From the NCBI RefSeq assembly GCF_001541095.1, contig NZ_LMXH01000005.1:62001-126000 (forward strand): a stretch of 64,000 nt of DNA. Reading direction: 5' to 3'. The notes under the pieces were generated by a model. It made no database searches. It was given only the letters and a program-made list of their open reading frames with translations, and had not been told where the DNA came from. This document shows positions 17,864 to 25,649 of this stretch, piece by piece (within the stretch, counting starts at the first letter, position 1; each line of letters opens with the position of its first letter). Source of the stretch: Paenibacillus sp. FJAT-26967 (GTDB lineage: Bacteria > Bacillota > Bacilli > Paenibacillales > NBRC-103111). The translations under genes and the position numbers were made by a program.

Positions 17864-17897
17864 AAGACACTTTGACCCGGCGGTTGAAGTGTCTTTA
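17864..17897 (+). terminator. Terminator downstream of the DinB-like gene
   Basis: AAGACACTTTGACC pairs with GGTTGAAGTGTCTT around a CCGGC-type loop, followed by TATT. Confidence 0.75.
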
Positions 17898-17969
17898 TTG
17901 CGCGGCATTGTTCGAATTGGAGGAAGATCGCTGAATTAATATTTTTTTTCTAAATAATAGGAATAGATC

Positions 17970-17998
17970 TTGACTTGAATGAAAATGTTCCATAATCT
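17970..17998 (+). promoter_or_regulatory. Putative promoter of the DeoR-type regulator
   Basis: TTGACT (17970-17975), a 17-base spacer and TAATCT (17993-17998). Downstream, around 18010-18033, lie two similar stretches (GAGCATAAATAA and GCACAAATAAACA) that could be an autoregulatory operator. Confidence 0.45.
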
Positions 17999-18097
17999 AT
18001 ACATATAAACGAGCATAAATAAGCACAAATAAACATCGCGTTCATTCATACCCGGTGTAATTGACTCTATACAGACAGGAAAGGATGTGACTGCTAA

Positions 18098-18859
18098 TTG
18101 CTTGCGGCGGAACGTAAATTAAGAATCGTGGATTATGTCAAAGAAAACCGGATCGCTGCGGTATCGGTGCTTGCTAAAGAATTCAATGTACATGAGGCAA
18201 CGATCCGCAGAGACCTGGCCGAGATTGAGCAGGAAGGCCTGCTGCGCAGAACACATGGCGGTGTCATTGTGGACCCCGGGGCCAACATAGAGCCTTCCTT
18301 CTCGGAACGGGCGAGCGATCAGCTGGACCAGAAGAAACGGATCGGCAGGATGGCGGCATCCATGATCGAAGACGGAGAGCATGTCATTCTGGATTCGGGA
18401 ACGACGACGATCCATATTGCGCAGCACCTCGTCAACCGGACGAATCTGACGGTCGTGACGAACGACATCAACGTCGCGGCGGAGCTGCGGGATTCAGCCG
18501 GTGTCACAGTCATCATAACCGGAGGGGAGCTCTATCGCTCTAGCTATATGCTCAATGGCATGTTTACCGATCAGATCTTGTCATCCCTGCATGTTCAGAA
18601 GGCTTTTCTCGGGACTCCCGCCATTCATCCCAAGCACGGGCTTACTCATCCGGAAGCGCAGCTTGTCGTGACCAAACAGGGAATGATCCGATCTGCGCAG
18701 GAAATCATTGTGGTGGCCGACGATACTAAGATTGGCAAGGTATCTCTGCATTCCGTGGCGCCTGTTCAGGCTGTCCATACCTTTATTACCGGTTCCGAGG
18801 CTTCTGATCCGCAGGTGAGATCGTTTCAGGACGCGGGAGTCAGAGTCATCACGGTGTAG
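18098..18859 (+). CDS. DeoR-family transcriptional regulator
   Basis: A 253-residue repressor. Residues 3-57 are the DeoR winged helix-turn-helix with the family signature ending EATIRRDLAEIEQEGLLRRTHGGV. Residues 75-235 form the DeoR sensor domain with the sugar-phosphate site motif DSGTTT. The TTG start at 18098 is chosen because AAAGGATG lies about ten bases upstream. DeoR regulators sense phosphorylated sugars or polyols; the GDPD gene 320 bases downstream makes a GlpR-like role (glycerol-3-phosphate) possible, but this is inference. Confidence 0.85.
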   Translation: MLAAERKLRIVDYVKENRIAAVSVLAKEFNVHEATIRRDLAEIEQEGLLRRTHGGVIVDPGANIEPSFSERASDQLDQKKRIGRMAASMIEDGEHVILDSGTTTIHIAQHLVNRTNLTVVTNDINVAAELRDSAGVTVIITGGELYRSSYMLNGMFTDQILSSLHVQKAFLGTPAIHPKHGLTHPEAQLVVTKQGMIRSAQEIIVVADDTKIGKVSLHSVAPVQAVHTFITGSEASDPQVRSFQDAGVRVITV

Positions 18860-18916
18860 CCTGGCGGGGGCAACTGCTGCAGGTGCACAAGTGCGTAAGG
18901 GAGTAGGAGCGTAGGT

Positions 18917-19062
18917 GTGTAAGTCGTAAGTGCTAAGTGCTAAGTGCATAAGTGCTAAGTGCATAAGTGCTAAGTGCTAAGTGCATAAGTGCTAAGTGCT
19001 AAGTGCGTAAGTCGTAAGTGCTAAGTGCGTTAGTTGTAAGTGCATAAGTGCATAAGCGTGTT
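18917..19062 (+). repeat. Tandem array of 7/8-bp units (CTAAGTG / CATAAGTG)
   Basis: About fifteen copies of TAAGTG occur in 146 bases, spaced mostly seven bases apart (CTAAGTG) with interspersed eight-base units (CATAAGTG or CGTAAGTG). No spacers, so not CRISPR. It lies between the DeoR-type gene and the GDPD gene, both rightward. Function unknown. Confidence 0.85.
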
Positions 19063-19181
19063 AATGCTCCTGCTGCTTGAAGGGAATTCCGCTGCCCATC
19101 TGCCCATGACGCTGTCCGGGAACTGATTGTGAATATGCAGACTGAAATAAATTCGCTAACTTCACCTTGAGGAGGAATATC

Positions 19182-20000
19182 ATGAAGACGTCTGTAGAAA
19201 AGGTTTATTGGCAGGCACACCGTGGAGGCGGAGCCTATGAGCGCCCCGACAATACGATGGCGGCCAATCTGTACGCATGGAGCCTCGGAGGAATCCCTGA
19301 AGCGGATATCCGGACGACAAGAGACGGGATCATTGTATGCCTTCATGATGAGACGCCTGCTAGAACGACAACGGCGCCGGATGATGTCAAGGACCGTCTC
19401 GTCTCTTCTTTTACGTTCGAGGAAATCCGGCAGTGGGATGCGGGGGTGAAATTCAGCGAATCCTTCAAGGGCGAACGGATTCCATCATTGAAGGAAGTGT
19501 TCGAAGAGATGAGCGGCAGGCCGGAGCGCTTGTTCTATCTCGATCTTAAAGAAGTGGACTTGCAGCAGCTTGGAGCCCTGATCGATGAATACGGAGTTCA
19601 TGAGCAGGTGATTTTTACCCACAATGTCCAGGATAATTGTAAGAGGATGAAGACGATCGCTTCCGGTGTCCGCAGCATGCTGTGGATAGGCGGTAACGCG
19701 GAGCGCATCCAGGAGACTTTCTTGCAGGCGCGGCAATCAGAGTTTGACGGGCTCGATCAGATTCAGCTCCATCTGAAAAAGTCGGGTCAGGATGGAGCTG
19801 TCTGGCCGTATGCACTGGAGCCGGCTTTCTTGGAGGATGCCTTGGCTGCCGCGCAGAATGCCGGTCTGGATTTGGAGGTATTTCCATTTGAATTCGAGGA
19901 GGCCTCTATTCATGCTCTGCTTGATATCGGAATTCGCTGGTATGCAACGGATGAACCCGCGAAATTCGTACAAAGTGTACGTTCATGGATGAGTAATTAG
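19182..20000 (+). CDS. Glycerophosphodiester phosphodiesterase family protein
   Basis: A 272-residue cytoplasmic GDPD, with no signal peptide. It hydrolyses glycerophosphodiesters to glycerol-3-phosphate and an alcohol. Motifs: H-R-G-G with His13 near the N-terminus, ERPDNT, E-x-D in GGIPEADIRTT, the catalytic HD in VCLHDETPAR, and the C-terminal WYATDEP. The GTG/TTG alternatives upstream overlap the ribosome site GAGGAGG, so the ATG at 19182 is used. It may be controlled by the DeoR-type regulator upstream. Confidence 0.85.
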   Translation: MKTSVEKVYWQAHRGGGAYERPDNTMAANLYAWSLGGIPEADIRTTRDGIIVCLHDETPARTTTAPDDVKDRLVSSFTFEEIRQWDAGVKFSESFKGERIPSLKEVFEEMSGRPERLFYLDLKEVDLQQLGALIDEYGVHEQVIFTHNVQDNCKRMKTIASGVRSMLWIGGNAERIQETFLQARQSEFDGLDQIQLHLKKSGQDGAVWPYALEPAFLEDALAAAQNAGLDLEVFPFEFEEASIHALLDIGIRWYATDEPAKFVQSVRSWMSN

Positions 20001-20027
20001 ATCCTTGCTGTGGATAGACTTTAGAGG

Positions 20028-20057
20028 GCGGTTCTCCGGATTGGAGAGCTGCTTTTT
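20028..20057 (+). terminator. Terminator after the GDPD gene
   Basis: A 10-bp stem GCGGTTCTCC/GGAGAGCTGC followed by TTTTT. Confidence 0.85.
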
Positions 20058-20114
20058 GTATTGCGTGAGCTGTGTGGGAAGAACTAACTACATCTGTTTT
20101 CTGGGAAAAGAGTG

Positions 20115-20123
20115 TGGTATAAT
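20115..20123 (+). promoter_or_regulatory. Extended -10 promoter facing the DnaA-box cluster
   Basis: TGGTATAAT is a perfect extended -10 element. No gene follows for about 245 bases, so it may make a leader or non-coding transcript. Confidence 0.4.
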
Positions 20124-20174
20124 CGTATCCCCGTCAATCGGTAAGGATAAATTTTGGTGGAGATATGCACAGGT

Positions 20175-20301
20175 TTATACACAAATCAACAGGTGTTCAA
20201 GTGCCTATTGTGTATAAGTTTATCCGCTTGTATGAACATATCCACAGATAAAGTTATCCACATGTTTTCTTGATATAGGGGAGAAAGAGTCATGTGGATA
20301 T
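20175..20301. promoter_or_regulatory. Cluster of five DnaA-box-like sequences
   Basis: In 127 bases: TTATACACA (20175-20183, +), TGTGTATAA (20209-20217, -), ATATCCACA (20238-20246, +), TTATCCACA (20254-20262, +, exact consensus) and TGTGGATAT (20293-20301, -). Each differs from the consensus by at most one base. No dnaA or dnaN lies near, so it is not the usual origin. Confidence 0.6.
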
Positions 20302-20302
20302 G

Positions 20303-20353
20303 TTGACAGAAATGGAAGAGAGTATTATAGTGAATTTATACCCATAGGGGTAT
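20303..20353 (+). promoter_or_regulatory. Promoter with CstR operator upstream of cstR
   Basis: TTGACA (20303-20308), a 17-base spacer, TATAGT (20326-20331), then after six bases the operator ATACCCATAGGGGTAT (20338-20353). The arrangement can be laid exactly over the yrkF promoter, implying autoregulation by CstR. Confidence 0.8.
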
Positions 20354-20367
20354 ATGGAGGATTTACA

Positions 20368-20442
20368 ATGTGCTATGTGCGATATGCGAATATAAATGAA
20401 ATATCGAATTTACATTTACGACCGGTGCAGAAGGTCTTCTGA
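20368..20442 (+). CDS. Possible 24-codon peptide under the CstR promoter
   Basis: An ATG at 20368 follows TATGGAGG at a normal distance and the frame ends at TGA 20440-20442. The peptide begins Met-Cys and has no known relatives that I recognise. It is the first open frame after the CstR-controlled promoter. The same frame stays open after the TGA to TAA at 20575-20577, passing an ATG at 20473. It could be a leader peptide, a broken gene of about 69 codons, or chance. Confidence 0.35.
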   Translation: MCYVRYANINEISNLHLRPVQKVF

Positions 20443-20620
20443 ATTTTAAATAGAAGAACGGAAGAGCGAAAGATGAGGATGGCTTTCAAATCGAGGGTCT
20501 ATACAGTGCAGGAAGTTCCAGATTGTCTGGGAATCGGCGGACCCCTGCCGTTATTGATATGCGCCGGTTCCACATAATTTGTAAACGTATAGCCGGATGC
20601 TGTAAGCTTGTTCGTTTTTT

Positions 20621-20630
20621 TTGGTATAAT
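20621..20630 (+). promoter_or_regulatory. Second, extended -10 promoter of cstR
   Basis: TTGGTATAAT gives a TGnTATAAT extended -10 element, 39 bases before the cstR start. It carries no CstR operator, so it could give steady basal expression of the repressor. Confidence 0.5.
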
Positions 20631-20668
20631 CATAACTATAAGCGTGTGTAAAGAAAGGAAGTATCCTT

Positions 20669-20929
20669 ATGAATTATGATGAAAATATTGTGCGGCGTTT
20701 GAAAAGGATGGAAGGACAAATCCGGGGCGTTCTCAAGATGATGGAGGACGAGAAGAACTGTAAGGACGTAGTAGCTCAGCTTTCAGCGGTCCGCAGCGCG
20801 GCTGACAAAGCCATGGCCTATATTGTGGCCACGAATTTGGAACACTGCATCCGTCAGGAAGAGCAGGAAGGCAAAGATACCGGCAAGCTGGTACAGGAAG
20901 CGGTGGAACTGCTCGTTAAGAGCCGCTGA
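20669..20929 (+). CDS. cstR: Persulfide-sensing CsoR-family repressor CstR
   Basis: An 86-residue all-helical repressor of the CsoR family. The family's copper sensors bind Cu(I) with Cys-His-Cys. Here Cys31 and Cys60 are kept, but the His position (four before the second Cys) is Asn56. This is the thiol pair, with the same numbering, that defines staphylococcal CstR, which senses persulfides by forming di- or trisulfides. RRLKRMEGQIRGV and the C-terminal AVELLVKS also fit. Its probable targets are the operators at 8893, 11676 and 20338. It lies 8.5 kb from the yrk operon instead of beside it. Confidence 0.88.
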   Translation: MNYDENIVRRLKRMEGQIRGVLKMMEDEKNCKDVVAQLSAVRSAADKAMAYIVATNLEHCIRQEEQEGKDTGKLVQEAVELLVKSR

Positions 20930-21077
20930 AGCTGATCTTCAGATAAGGTGGCCAAGTCTGAAGTCTGGTAACGCACGGCAAGCCCCGGTAGAGTACAGGG
21001 GCGGAGAGCGGAGCCGGCAGGCGCATTTAGGAAGCGATAGAGCGATAGACACGGGGAGCTGCCCCTGTTTATAGAGA

Positions 21078-21120
21078 AGAGGTGCCCGGGGTCCGTAATG
21101 GACTCCCGGGCACCTCTTTT
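21078..21120 (+). terminator. Strong terminator downstream of cstR
   Basis: A perfect 13-bp stem AGAGGTGCCCGGG/CCCGGGCACCTCT is followed by TTT, 149 bases after the cstR stop and just before the convergent chitinase gene. Confidence 0.8.
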
Positions 21121-21149
21121 CTCAGCTGCGGCCTGATTACTGCCCCTGG

Positions 21150-22790
21150 TCAGTTCATTGTGCTGTAGATTGCTTGCAGAAGCTCGCCGTCCAGATTCTG
21201 GCCGTAATCCCAGAACATGATGCCGCCAAGGCCGCCATTTTTCAAATAATTGACCTTATGAGTAAGCGATTCGGTGTCATCGTAACCCAGGAAGCTGCTG
21301 CCCTTGGTCAGGTAAGGTGCTTTGGCCGTATCGTCCCATTGGCGAACCCAGCCGTTCTTGTTGATATAGTTGTTCTTGAGATCGTCATACTTGTATTCCC
21401 CGAGTCCACGGGAATAGAAGGCTCCGCCGATCACGATTTTATTTGCCGGTACGCCGCGCCCCTTATAGAGCTGTACGGAATTATGCACGCTGTAGCTCGG
21501 GTTCAGGGGAGAAGTGTACAGGTTAGCATGGTGGCTGTTCGAATTAATCTGCATATCATACGTCATGATGTTGATGAAGTCGAAATAAGGATGGACAGCC
21601 GCCAAATCAATTCCCTGAAGGGAATATTCGGAGGCACCCATGGCCGCAGTAATCTGATAGCGCGCTGCGCCTGTGCGGCCATCGGCCGCACTTCCGGCAT
21701 CCAGCACTTCACGGAGTTTCTTCAGCAGCAGCGTATAATTCTGCTTGTCCCCTGCCGCCGGATATTCCCAATCCAGATCGATGCCATCCAGCTTATGCGT
21801 ACGAATGTATTGAAGAGCGCTGTTCGCAAAGGCGGTACGGTTAGCTTCGGTGGAAGACGCGCTGACAAAGCCCTGCGAACGTCCCCAGCCGCCGACGGAA
21901 ATCAGCACCTTCAGGGCCGGGTTCTTCTGTTTCAGAGTGACCAATTGGGCAATATGCGAGGCATTGCCGCCGCTCACGCCATTGCCGGCCACGTCTGCGA
22001 AGGCGTAGAAAGCATGCGTCAGCTTATGGGCAGGGACCGTGCTGACGTTGGGGAAATTCCAGGCGGCTACATAAGCGCCGATAATCCCGCTCGGCGGGTT
22101 GGAGCCTCCGCCGTCGCCGCCAGCCGATGTCTTAACGGTCAAAGCAGCGCTGGCTGCGGAGAGGTTCCCGGCTGCATCTTTAGCTTTTACCGTGAAGGTG
22201 TAAGTGGTATTGGGAGTAAGCCCCGTTACCGTCGTGCTTGTTCCCGCTGTCGATACGGCGAGTACTGCTCCGTTGTATACCTCGTAACCCGTTACGGCGA
22301 CGTTATCCGTGGAAGGCTGCCAGGATAGTGCCACACTGGTTGCGGCTGCCGCACCTGCGCTCAGATTAGCAGGCACCGTTGGAGCGGTGGTGTCCGTGCC
22401 TCCGCCCGTGCAATCCGAGACGGTCTTCCAGACGCCCCAAGTGCCGGATAAGTCCGGCCGGTCACCTTGTGTCCACCACTTGGCTTCGTATACTTTGCTC
22501 AAGTAGGTAACTCGCTGCCCGCCCGTGTAGGCAGTGCTTGCGTTCCACTCGGCAGGGGCGCAAGCTGCGGCAAGTGTGTTCGCGCCAGCCTTGAAATTGG
22601 CAGTCTTCTCGGCTGCTTGTGCGGCGGTTGAGTCCGTGGCATCCACGCGGAATATGACCTCCGGTGAGTGGGCCGGAGCTTGGCCGGCGGCATGGGATGT
22701 CCCTGTAGGGAGCAGACTAATACATAACATGAGGGCAAGTAAAATACGCACAATTACGGGTTTTCCCGACAGGAAAGCCTGTCTGATCAT
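21150..22790 (-). CDS. Secreted GH18 chitinase with chitin-binding and FnIII domains
   Basis: A 546-residue exported enzyme that cuts beta-1,4 links in chitin. Residues 1-35 are a signal peptide ending in SHAAG. A CBM5/12-type chitin-binding module (about 76-125, with WNASTAYTGGQRV and a WW pair) is followed by a fibronectin III domain (about 138-222), a glycine-rich linker and a GH18 barrel (about 240-546). The catalytic motif D-x-x-D-x-D-x-E is DGIDLDWEYP with the acid Glu342, and MTYD is the later substrate-site motif. AAGGAGG precedes the ATG. A cre-like sequence about 115 bases upstream suggests carbon catabolite control. Confidence 0.92.
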   Translation of the reverse strand: MIRQAFLSGKPVIVRILLALMLCISLLPTGTSHAAGQAPAHSPEVIFRVDATDSTAAQAAEKTANFKAGANTLAAACAPAEWNASTAYTGGQRVTYLSKVYEAKWWTQGDRPDLSGTWGVWKTVSDCTGGGTDTTAPTVPANLSAGAAAATSVALSWQPSTDNVAVTGYEVYNGAVLAVSTAGTSTTVTGLTPNTTYTFTVKAKDAAGNLSAASAALTVKTSAGGDGGGSNPPSGIIGAYVAAWNFPNVSTVPAHKLTHAFYAFADVAGNGVSGGNASHIAQLVTLKQKNPALKVLISVGGWGRSQGFVSASSTEANRTAFANSALQYIRTHKLDGIDLDWEYPAAGDKQNYTLLLKKLREVLDAGSAADGRTGAARYQITAAMGASEYSLQGIDLAAVHPYFDFINIMTYDMQINSNSHHANLYTSPLNPSYSVHNSVQLYKGRGVPANKIVIGGAFYSRGLGEYKYDDLKNNYINKNGWVRQWDDTAKAPYLTKGSSFLGYDDTESLTHKVNYLKNGGLGGIMFWDYGQNLDGELLQAIYSTMN

Positions 22791-22903
22791 AATCTGGATT
22801 CCTCCTTTAAGATGAAATATAGAGATGAATAGGTATACCGGTGTGTATCGTGTATCATCACCCCCCTTTGAATCGGCTGTCGATGAGATAGAAGAAACGG
22901 TTG

Positions 22904-22917
22904 GGATAGCGCTTTCA
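22904..22917 (-). promoter_or_regulatory. cre-like site upstream of the chitinase gene
   Basis: Read on the minus strand, TGAAAGCGCTATCC differs from the CcpA consensus TGWNANCGNTNWCA at one position. Catabolite repression of chitinase would fit. Confidence 0.45.
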
Positions 22918-23213
22918 TAATACTTCGGACTAAAGCGCTCTTTGTCTCTGTAGACATAGCTGCTCTTTTAATTATCCGAGATATTGCTTGTCAGTAGAAG
23001 GGAGAATATTTTACTTTGAAGGGGTATTTTCCTCTTTTTACCTCAGGTGGAAGCGGAGTGGATGATTTGATTTTGGCCTTGCGGGGACGGGAATGACTCG
23101 GATTTTTAAACCTCATATAGAATATGGTATGATCAGGCAGGTACAACTCTCTGAGAATAACAGGCCTGCAAAGGCAAACTGTCGCATATGAAAGGCAGGT
23201 ACTCCACATCACC
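22918..23213. other. Divergent promoter region, chitinase and PAP2 gene
   Basis: About 300 bases with no gene. A TATGAT-like -10 near 23127 may serve the PAP2 gene. Nothing else recognised. Confidence 0.35.
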
Positions 23214-23882
23214 ATGCATACAAAATTACAGGGAATGTTAACGCGTGCTTTTCTGATAAGTTTATTCACTGCGGTGGGCTTCGGTGTAATTGCGCTGCTG
23301 GTAAGCCAGCAGAAAATCGCCGCATTTGATCTGGCCATCATTTCAGCCGTACAGGGCCTGGAGAGTCCCGGCTGGACCCGATTCGCCATACTGCTTGATA
23401 AAGTAGGCTCTACTGCTTTTGTGCCCGTCATTACGGTGGTGGCCGGACTGTACTTGTACGTGGTGCTGAAGCATAGATCGGAGCTGGTGCTTCTGATCGC
23501 GGCGATAGGCGGAGCGGCACTCCTTAATACGATTCTGAAGAAAATGTTCCAGCGCGAAAGGCCGACTCTTAATATTATTATGGAAGAAACCGGCTTCAGT
23601 TTCCCGAGCGGACATTCGATGGCTGGATTTGCGCTCTATGGAATCTTGATCTTCCTGCTCTGGAAACATATCAGGAGCACGGCCGGACGAGCGATTCTGC
23701 TTGTACTGGCCGGAGGTATGATACTTGTGATGGGAATTAGCCGTATCTATCTTGGTGTTCATTACCCCAGCGATGTGTTGGGAGGGTTCCTCGCCAGCGC
23801 TTTCTGGCTGACCGTGTGTATCTGGACGTACCAGAGATATCAGCTCAAGAGAGAGCAGCGTACCGGCCGGGCGCAGGATTAG
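23214..23882 (+). CDS. PAP2-family membrane phosphatase
   Basis: A 222-residue protein with six membrane helices and all three motifs of the phosphatidic acid phosphatase/undecaprenyl pyrophosphatase family: K-x6-R-P (KKMFQRERP, near residue 110), P-S-G-H (near 133) and S-R-x5-H-x3-D (SRIYLGVHYPSD, near 178). Family members remove phosphate from lipid pyrophosphates on the outer face of the membrane; undecaprenyl pyrophosphate recycling is the common role, but the lipid here is unknown. The upstream ribosome site (GGCAGG) is weak. A bidirectional terminator separates it from the convergent glucokinase gene. Confidence 0.85.
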   Translation: MHTKLQGMLTRAFLISLFTAVGFGVIALLVSQQKIAAFDLAIISAVQGLESPGWTRFAILLDKVGSTAFVPVITVVAGLYLYVVLKHRSELVLLIAAIGGAALLNTILKKMFQRERPTLNIIMEETGFSFPSGHSMAGFALYGILIFLLWKHIRSTAGRAILLVLAGGMILVMGISRIYLGVHYPSDVLGGFLASAFWLTVCIWTYQRYQLKREQRTGRAQD

Positions 23883-23933
23883 AACGGTCCTGCCGGCGTT
23901 TCCGGGCAGGAAGCAGCCCGCCCGGCACATAAG

Positions 23934-23971
23934 AAGAGGCCCCCGCGAAGATGAATTCGCGGGGGCCTCTT
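23934..23971. terminator. Bidirectional terminator between PAP2 and glucokinase genes
   Basis: A perfect 16-bp stem AAGAGGCCCCCGCGAA/TTCGCGGGGGCCTCTT with a six-base loop lies between convergent genes; T runs are short. Confidence 0.75.
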
Positions 23972-23975
23972 GCCT

Positions 23976-24923
23976 TTACTCTTGTCCGGCCGTAATGTGG
24001 CCGAACAGCAGCTTCGCGGCGCCAAACATGCCGGCCGATCCGCCAAGCTCGGCCGGGATGATCGGCACCGGCGTCGCCGTATAAGCGGGCATGGTGATGT
24101 CCTTCACATGCCGCCGGATCAGATCGAACAGGAAATCCCCCTGTTCGGTAACCGCCCCGCCCACGACAATGGCGGACGGGTTGAACACATGGATGAGGCT
24201 GCTAAGCCCGATGGCGACATATTCGGCATACTGTCGGACGACTGTCATCGAAGCCTCATCCCCGGCGCGCGCCTGCGCGAACAGCTCAGGCGGAGTCGCT
24301 CTTGTCAGCGATGCGGCGCCATGCTCGCGCATGAGTCGCTTCAGCGCGGTCACCGACGCGTATTGCTCCCAGCAGCCGCGGTGGCCGCAGGTACACGGCT
24401 GTCCTCCTGCTGCCACAACCATGTGGCCGTAGGCACCGGCGAATCCGTCACGGCCCCGCAGAGGACGGCCCTGCCGGATGAAACAGCCGCCGACCCCGGT
24501 GCCGAGCGCTACGCAGAGGAAGCTGTCCCAGTCTCTTCCTGCGCCAAGCCACTGCTCCCCGAGTGCAATGACGTTAACGTCATTGTCCACGGCAGCAGGC
24601 AGGCCGGACAGTTGCTCGATGTCCGCACGCAGGGTCGTGCCGCTCCAGCCGGGCAGATTATCGGTCGCGAAGGCGACGCTGCCTTCCCGGTTGATGTAGC
24701 CTGCGCTTCCGATACCGATGCCTGCAATCGGCAAGTTCAATTGATTGGCCTCATGCTTATAACCCTGAATGAGCTCACTGAGCTTGGCCATGAGCCCGGC
24801 CTTGCCCGCTGATGCTTCTGTTTCCAGTTTGCGGGTTGCGTGCACGGTGCCATCCGGTCCGATCAGTCCGCTTTTGATATGAGTTCCGCCGATGTCAATA
24901 CCGATGGCTGCGTGAGAAGACAT
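23976..24923 (-). CDS. glcK: ROK-family glucokinase
   Basis: A 315-residue sugar kinase. The N-terminal ATP phosphate-binding motif GIDIGGTHIK (residues 8-17), the DNDVNV catalytic Asp region near residue 112, the GTGVGG loop near 143 and the ROK zinc motif C-T-C-G-H-R-G-C-W-E near residue 177 are all present, as in bacterial GlcK enzymes that phosphorylate glucose with ATP. The length is usual for GlcK. Fructokinase and N-acetylmannosamine kinase are ROK relatives; the distant nanE gene makes the last possible but not likely. The ATG at 24923 follows a G-rich ribosome site. Confidence 0.8.
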   Translation of the reverse strand: MSSHAAIGIDIGGTHIKSGLIGPDGTVHATRKLETEASAGKAGLMAKLSELIQGYKHEANQLNLPIAGIGIGSAGYINREGSVAFATDNLPGWSGTTLRADIEQLSGLPAAVDNDVNVIALGEQWLGAGRDWDSFLCVALGTGVGGCFIRQGRPLRGRDGFAGAYGHMVVAAGGQPCTCGHRGCWEQYASVTALKRLMREHGAASLTRATPPELFAQARAGDEASMTVVRQYAEYVAIGLSSLIHVFNPSAIVVGGAVTEQGDFLFDLIRRHVKDITMPAYTATPVPIIPAELGGSAGMFGAAKLLFGHITAGQE

Positions 24924-25649
24924 GGGAAATCCCCCGTTCGTCTATTTTTGAAATGGAAACTATTTTTCGTAATATGAATTGCAGAAGAGTGCTTAGCTCC
25001 TTTTTATTATAGGAGAAGGCTGGAAATGTGTAAATGATAATAACTAAAACCGGCAGCTTCATTTGTTCCTAAAGAAAATCCAATCCTCACAATGGTCCTC
25101 TATTTAATGTAAGGTTTTTTGGAACCTCCTCTTTTTGATAGCTGAATTTGATCATAGCCGCAGCTTTTAAGGGCCTGTAGAACATAATTTTCAGCTTTTT
25201 TAAAAAAAATTGATATTCTCTGTATTTTCCTGTTTCACTCGGGCTTCATTGGGGTATAAAAGCGCAGCAACGTGCCTTGGTGTCGAAAGCTGTCAGGCAA
25301 ATTTGAAGGAATTACCTTGTTCCCGAGGGGTGCAAATTTTCTTATTAGGGGAACCTTAAAAGGCAAAGTTGCGTAGGAATAGCAGCACAAGGTATTCATT
25401 CTCAGTCTTATATGTAACGGGTTTACCAGGACAATACGGGAAAAGAGGGGAGAGCCTGACGGGGCAAGCGGGAAGCGGAGATACGAAAATCACTCCTTCT
25501 AAATAAGTTCTATTTACAAAATATTTTGTGAAATTTCCTCTACTTGCTATTGTAATCATACTGGAGAACCACTACCATTAGAGTTAACATAACTATCGAC
25601 TACCCATGAAATTATACTATGTTATATACAAATTCGGAGGAAAAGCCGT
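24924..25649. other. Long intergenic region upstream of the giant kinase gene
   Basis: About 725 bases without a supported gene, AT-rich. It must hold the promoters of the glucokinase gene (leftward) and of the kinase (rightward). Small inverted repeats occur, for example GTTCCC/GGGGAAC around 25319-25352. I found no convincing match to a known riboswitch. AGGAGG-like GGAGG at 25637 serves the kinase. Confidence 0.4.

Noticed and set aside
18917-19062. CRISPR array
   Set aside because: Units of 7-8 bp follow one another directly with no spacers and no cas genes are near; the same holds for 44408-44589.
20005-20217. 70-codon open frame after the GDPD gene
   Set aside because: It runs through the GDPD terminator and the DnaA-box cluster and has no ribosome site.
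20175-20301. Chromosomal replication origin
   Set aside because: DnaA boxes are present, but dnaA, dnaN, an AT-rich unwinding element and the usual gene neighbours are missing.
21174-22328. 384-codon open frame opposite the chitinase
   Set aside because: The chitinase frame has full domain and catalytic evidence; the opposite frame has none.
25319-25480. Cyclic-di-GMP or cyclic-di-AMP riboswitch before the giant kinase
   Set aside because: A GGCAAAG stretch and short stems are present, but the conserved core sequences of either class could not be placed in order.
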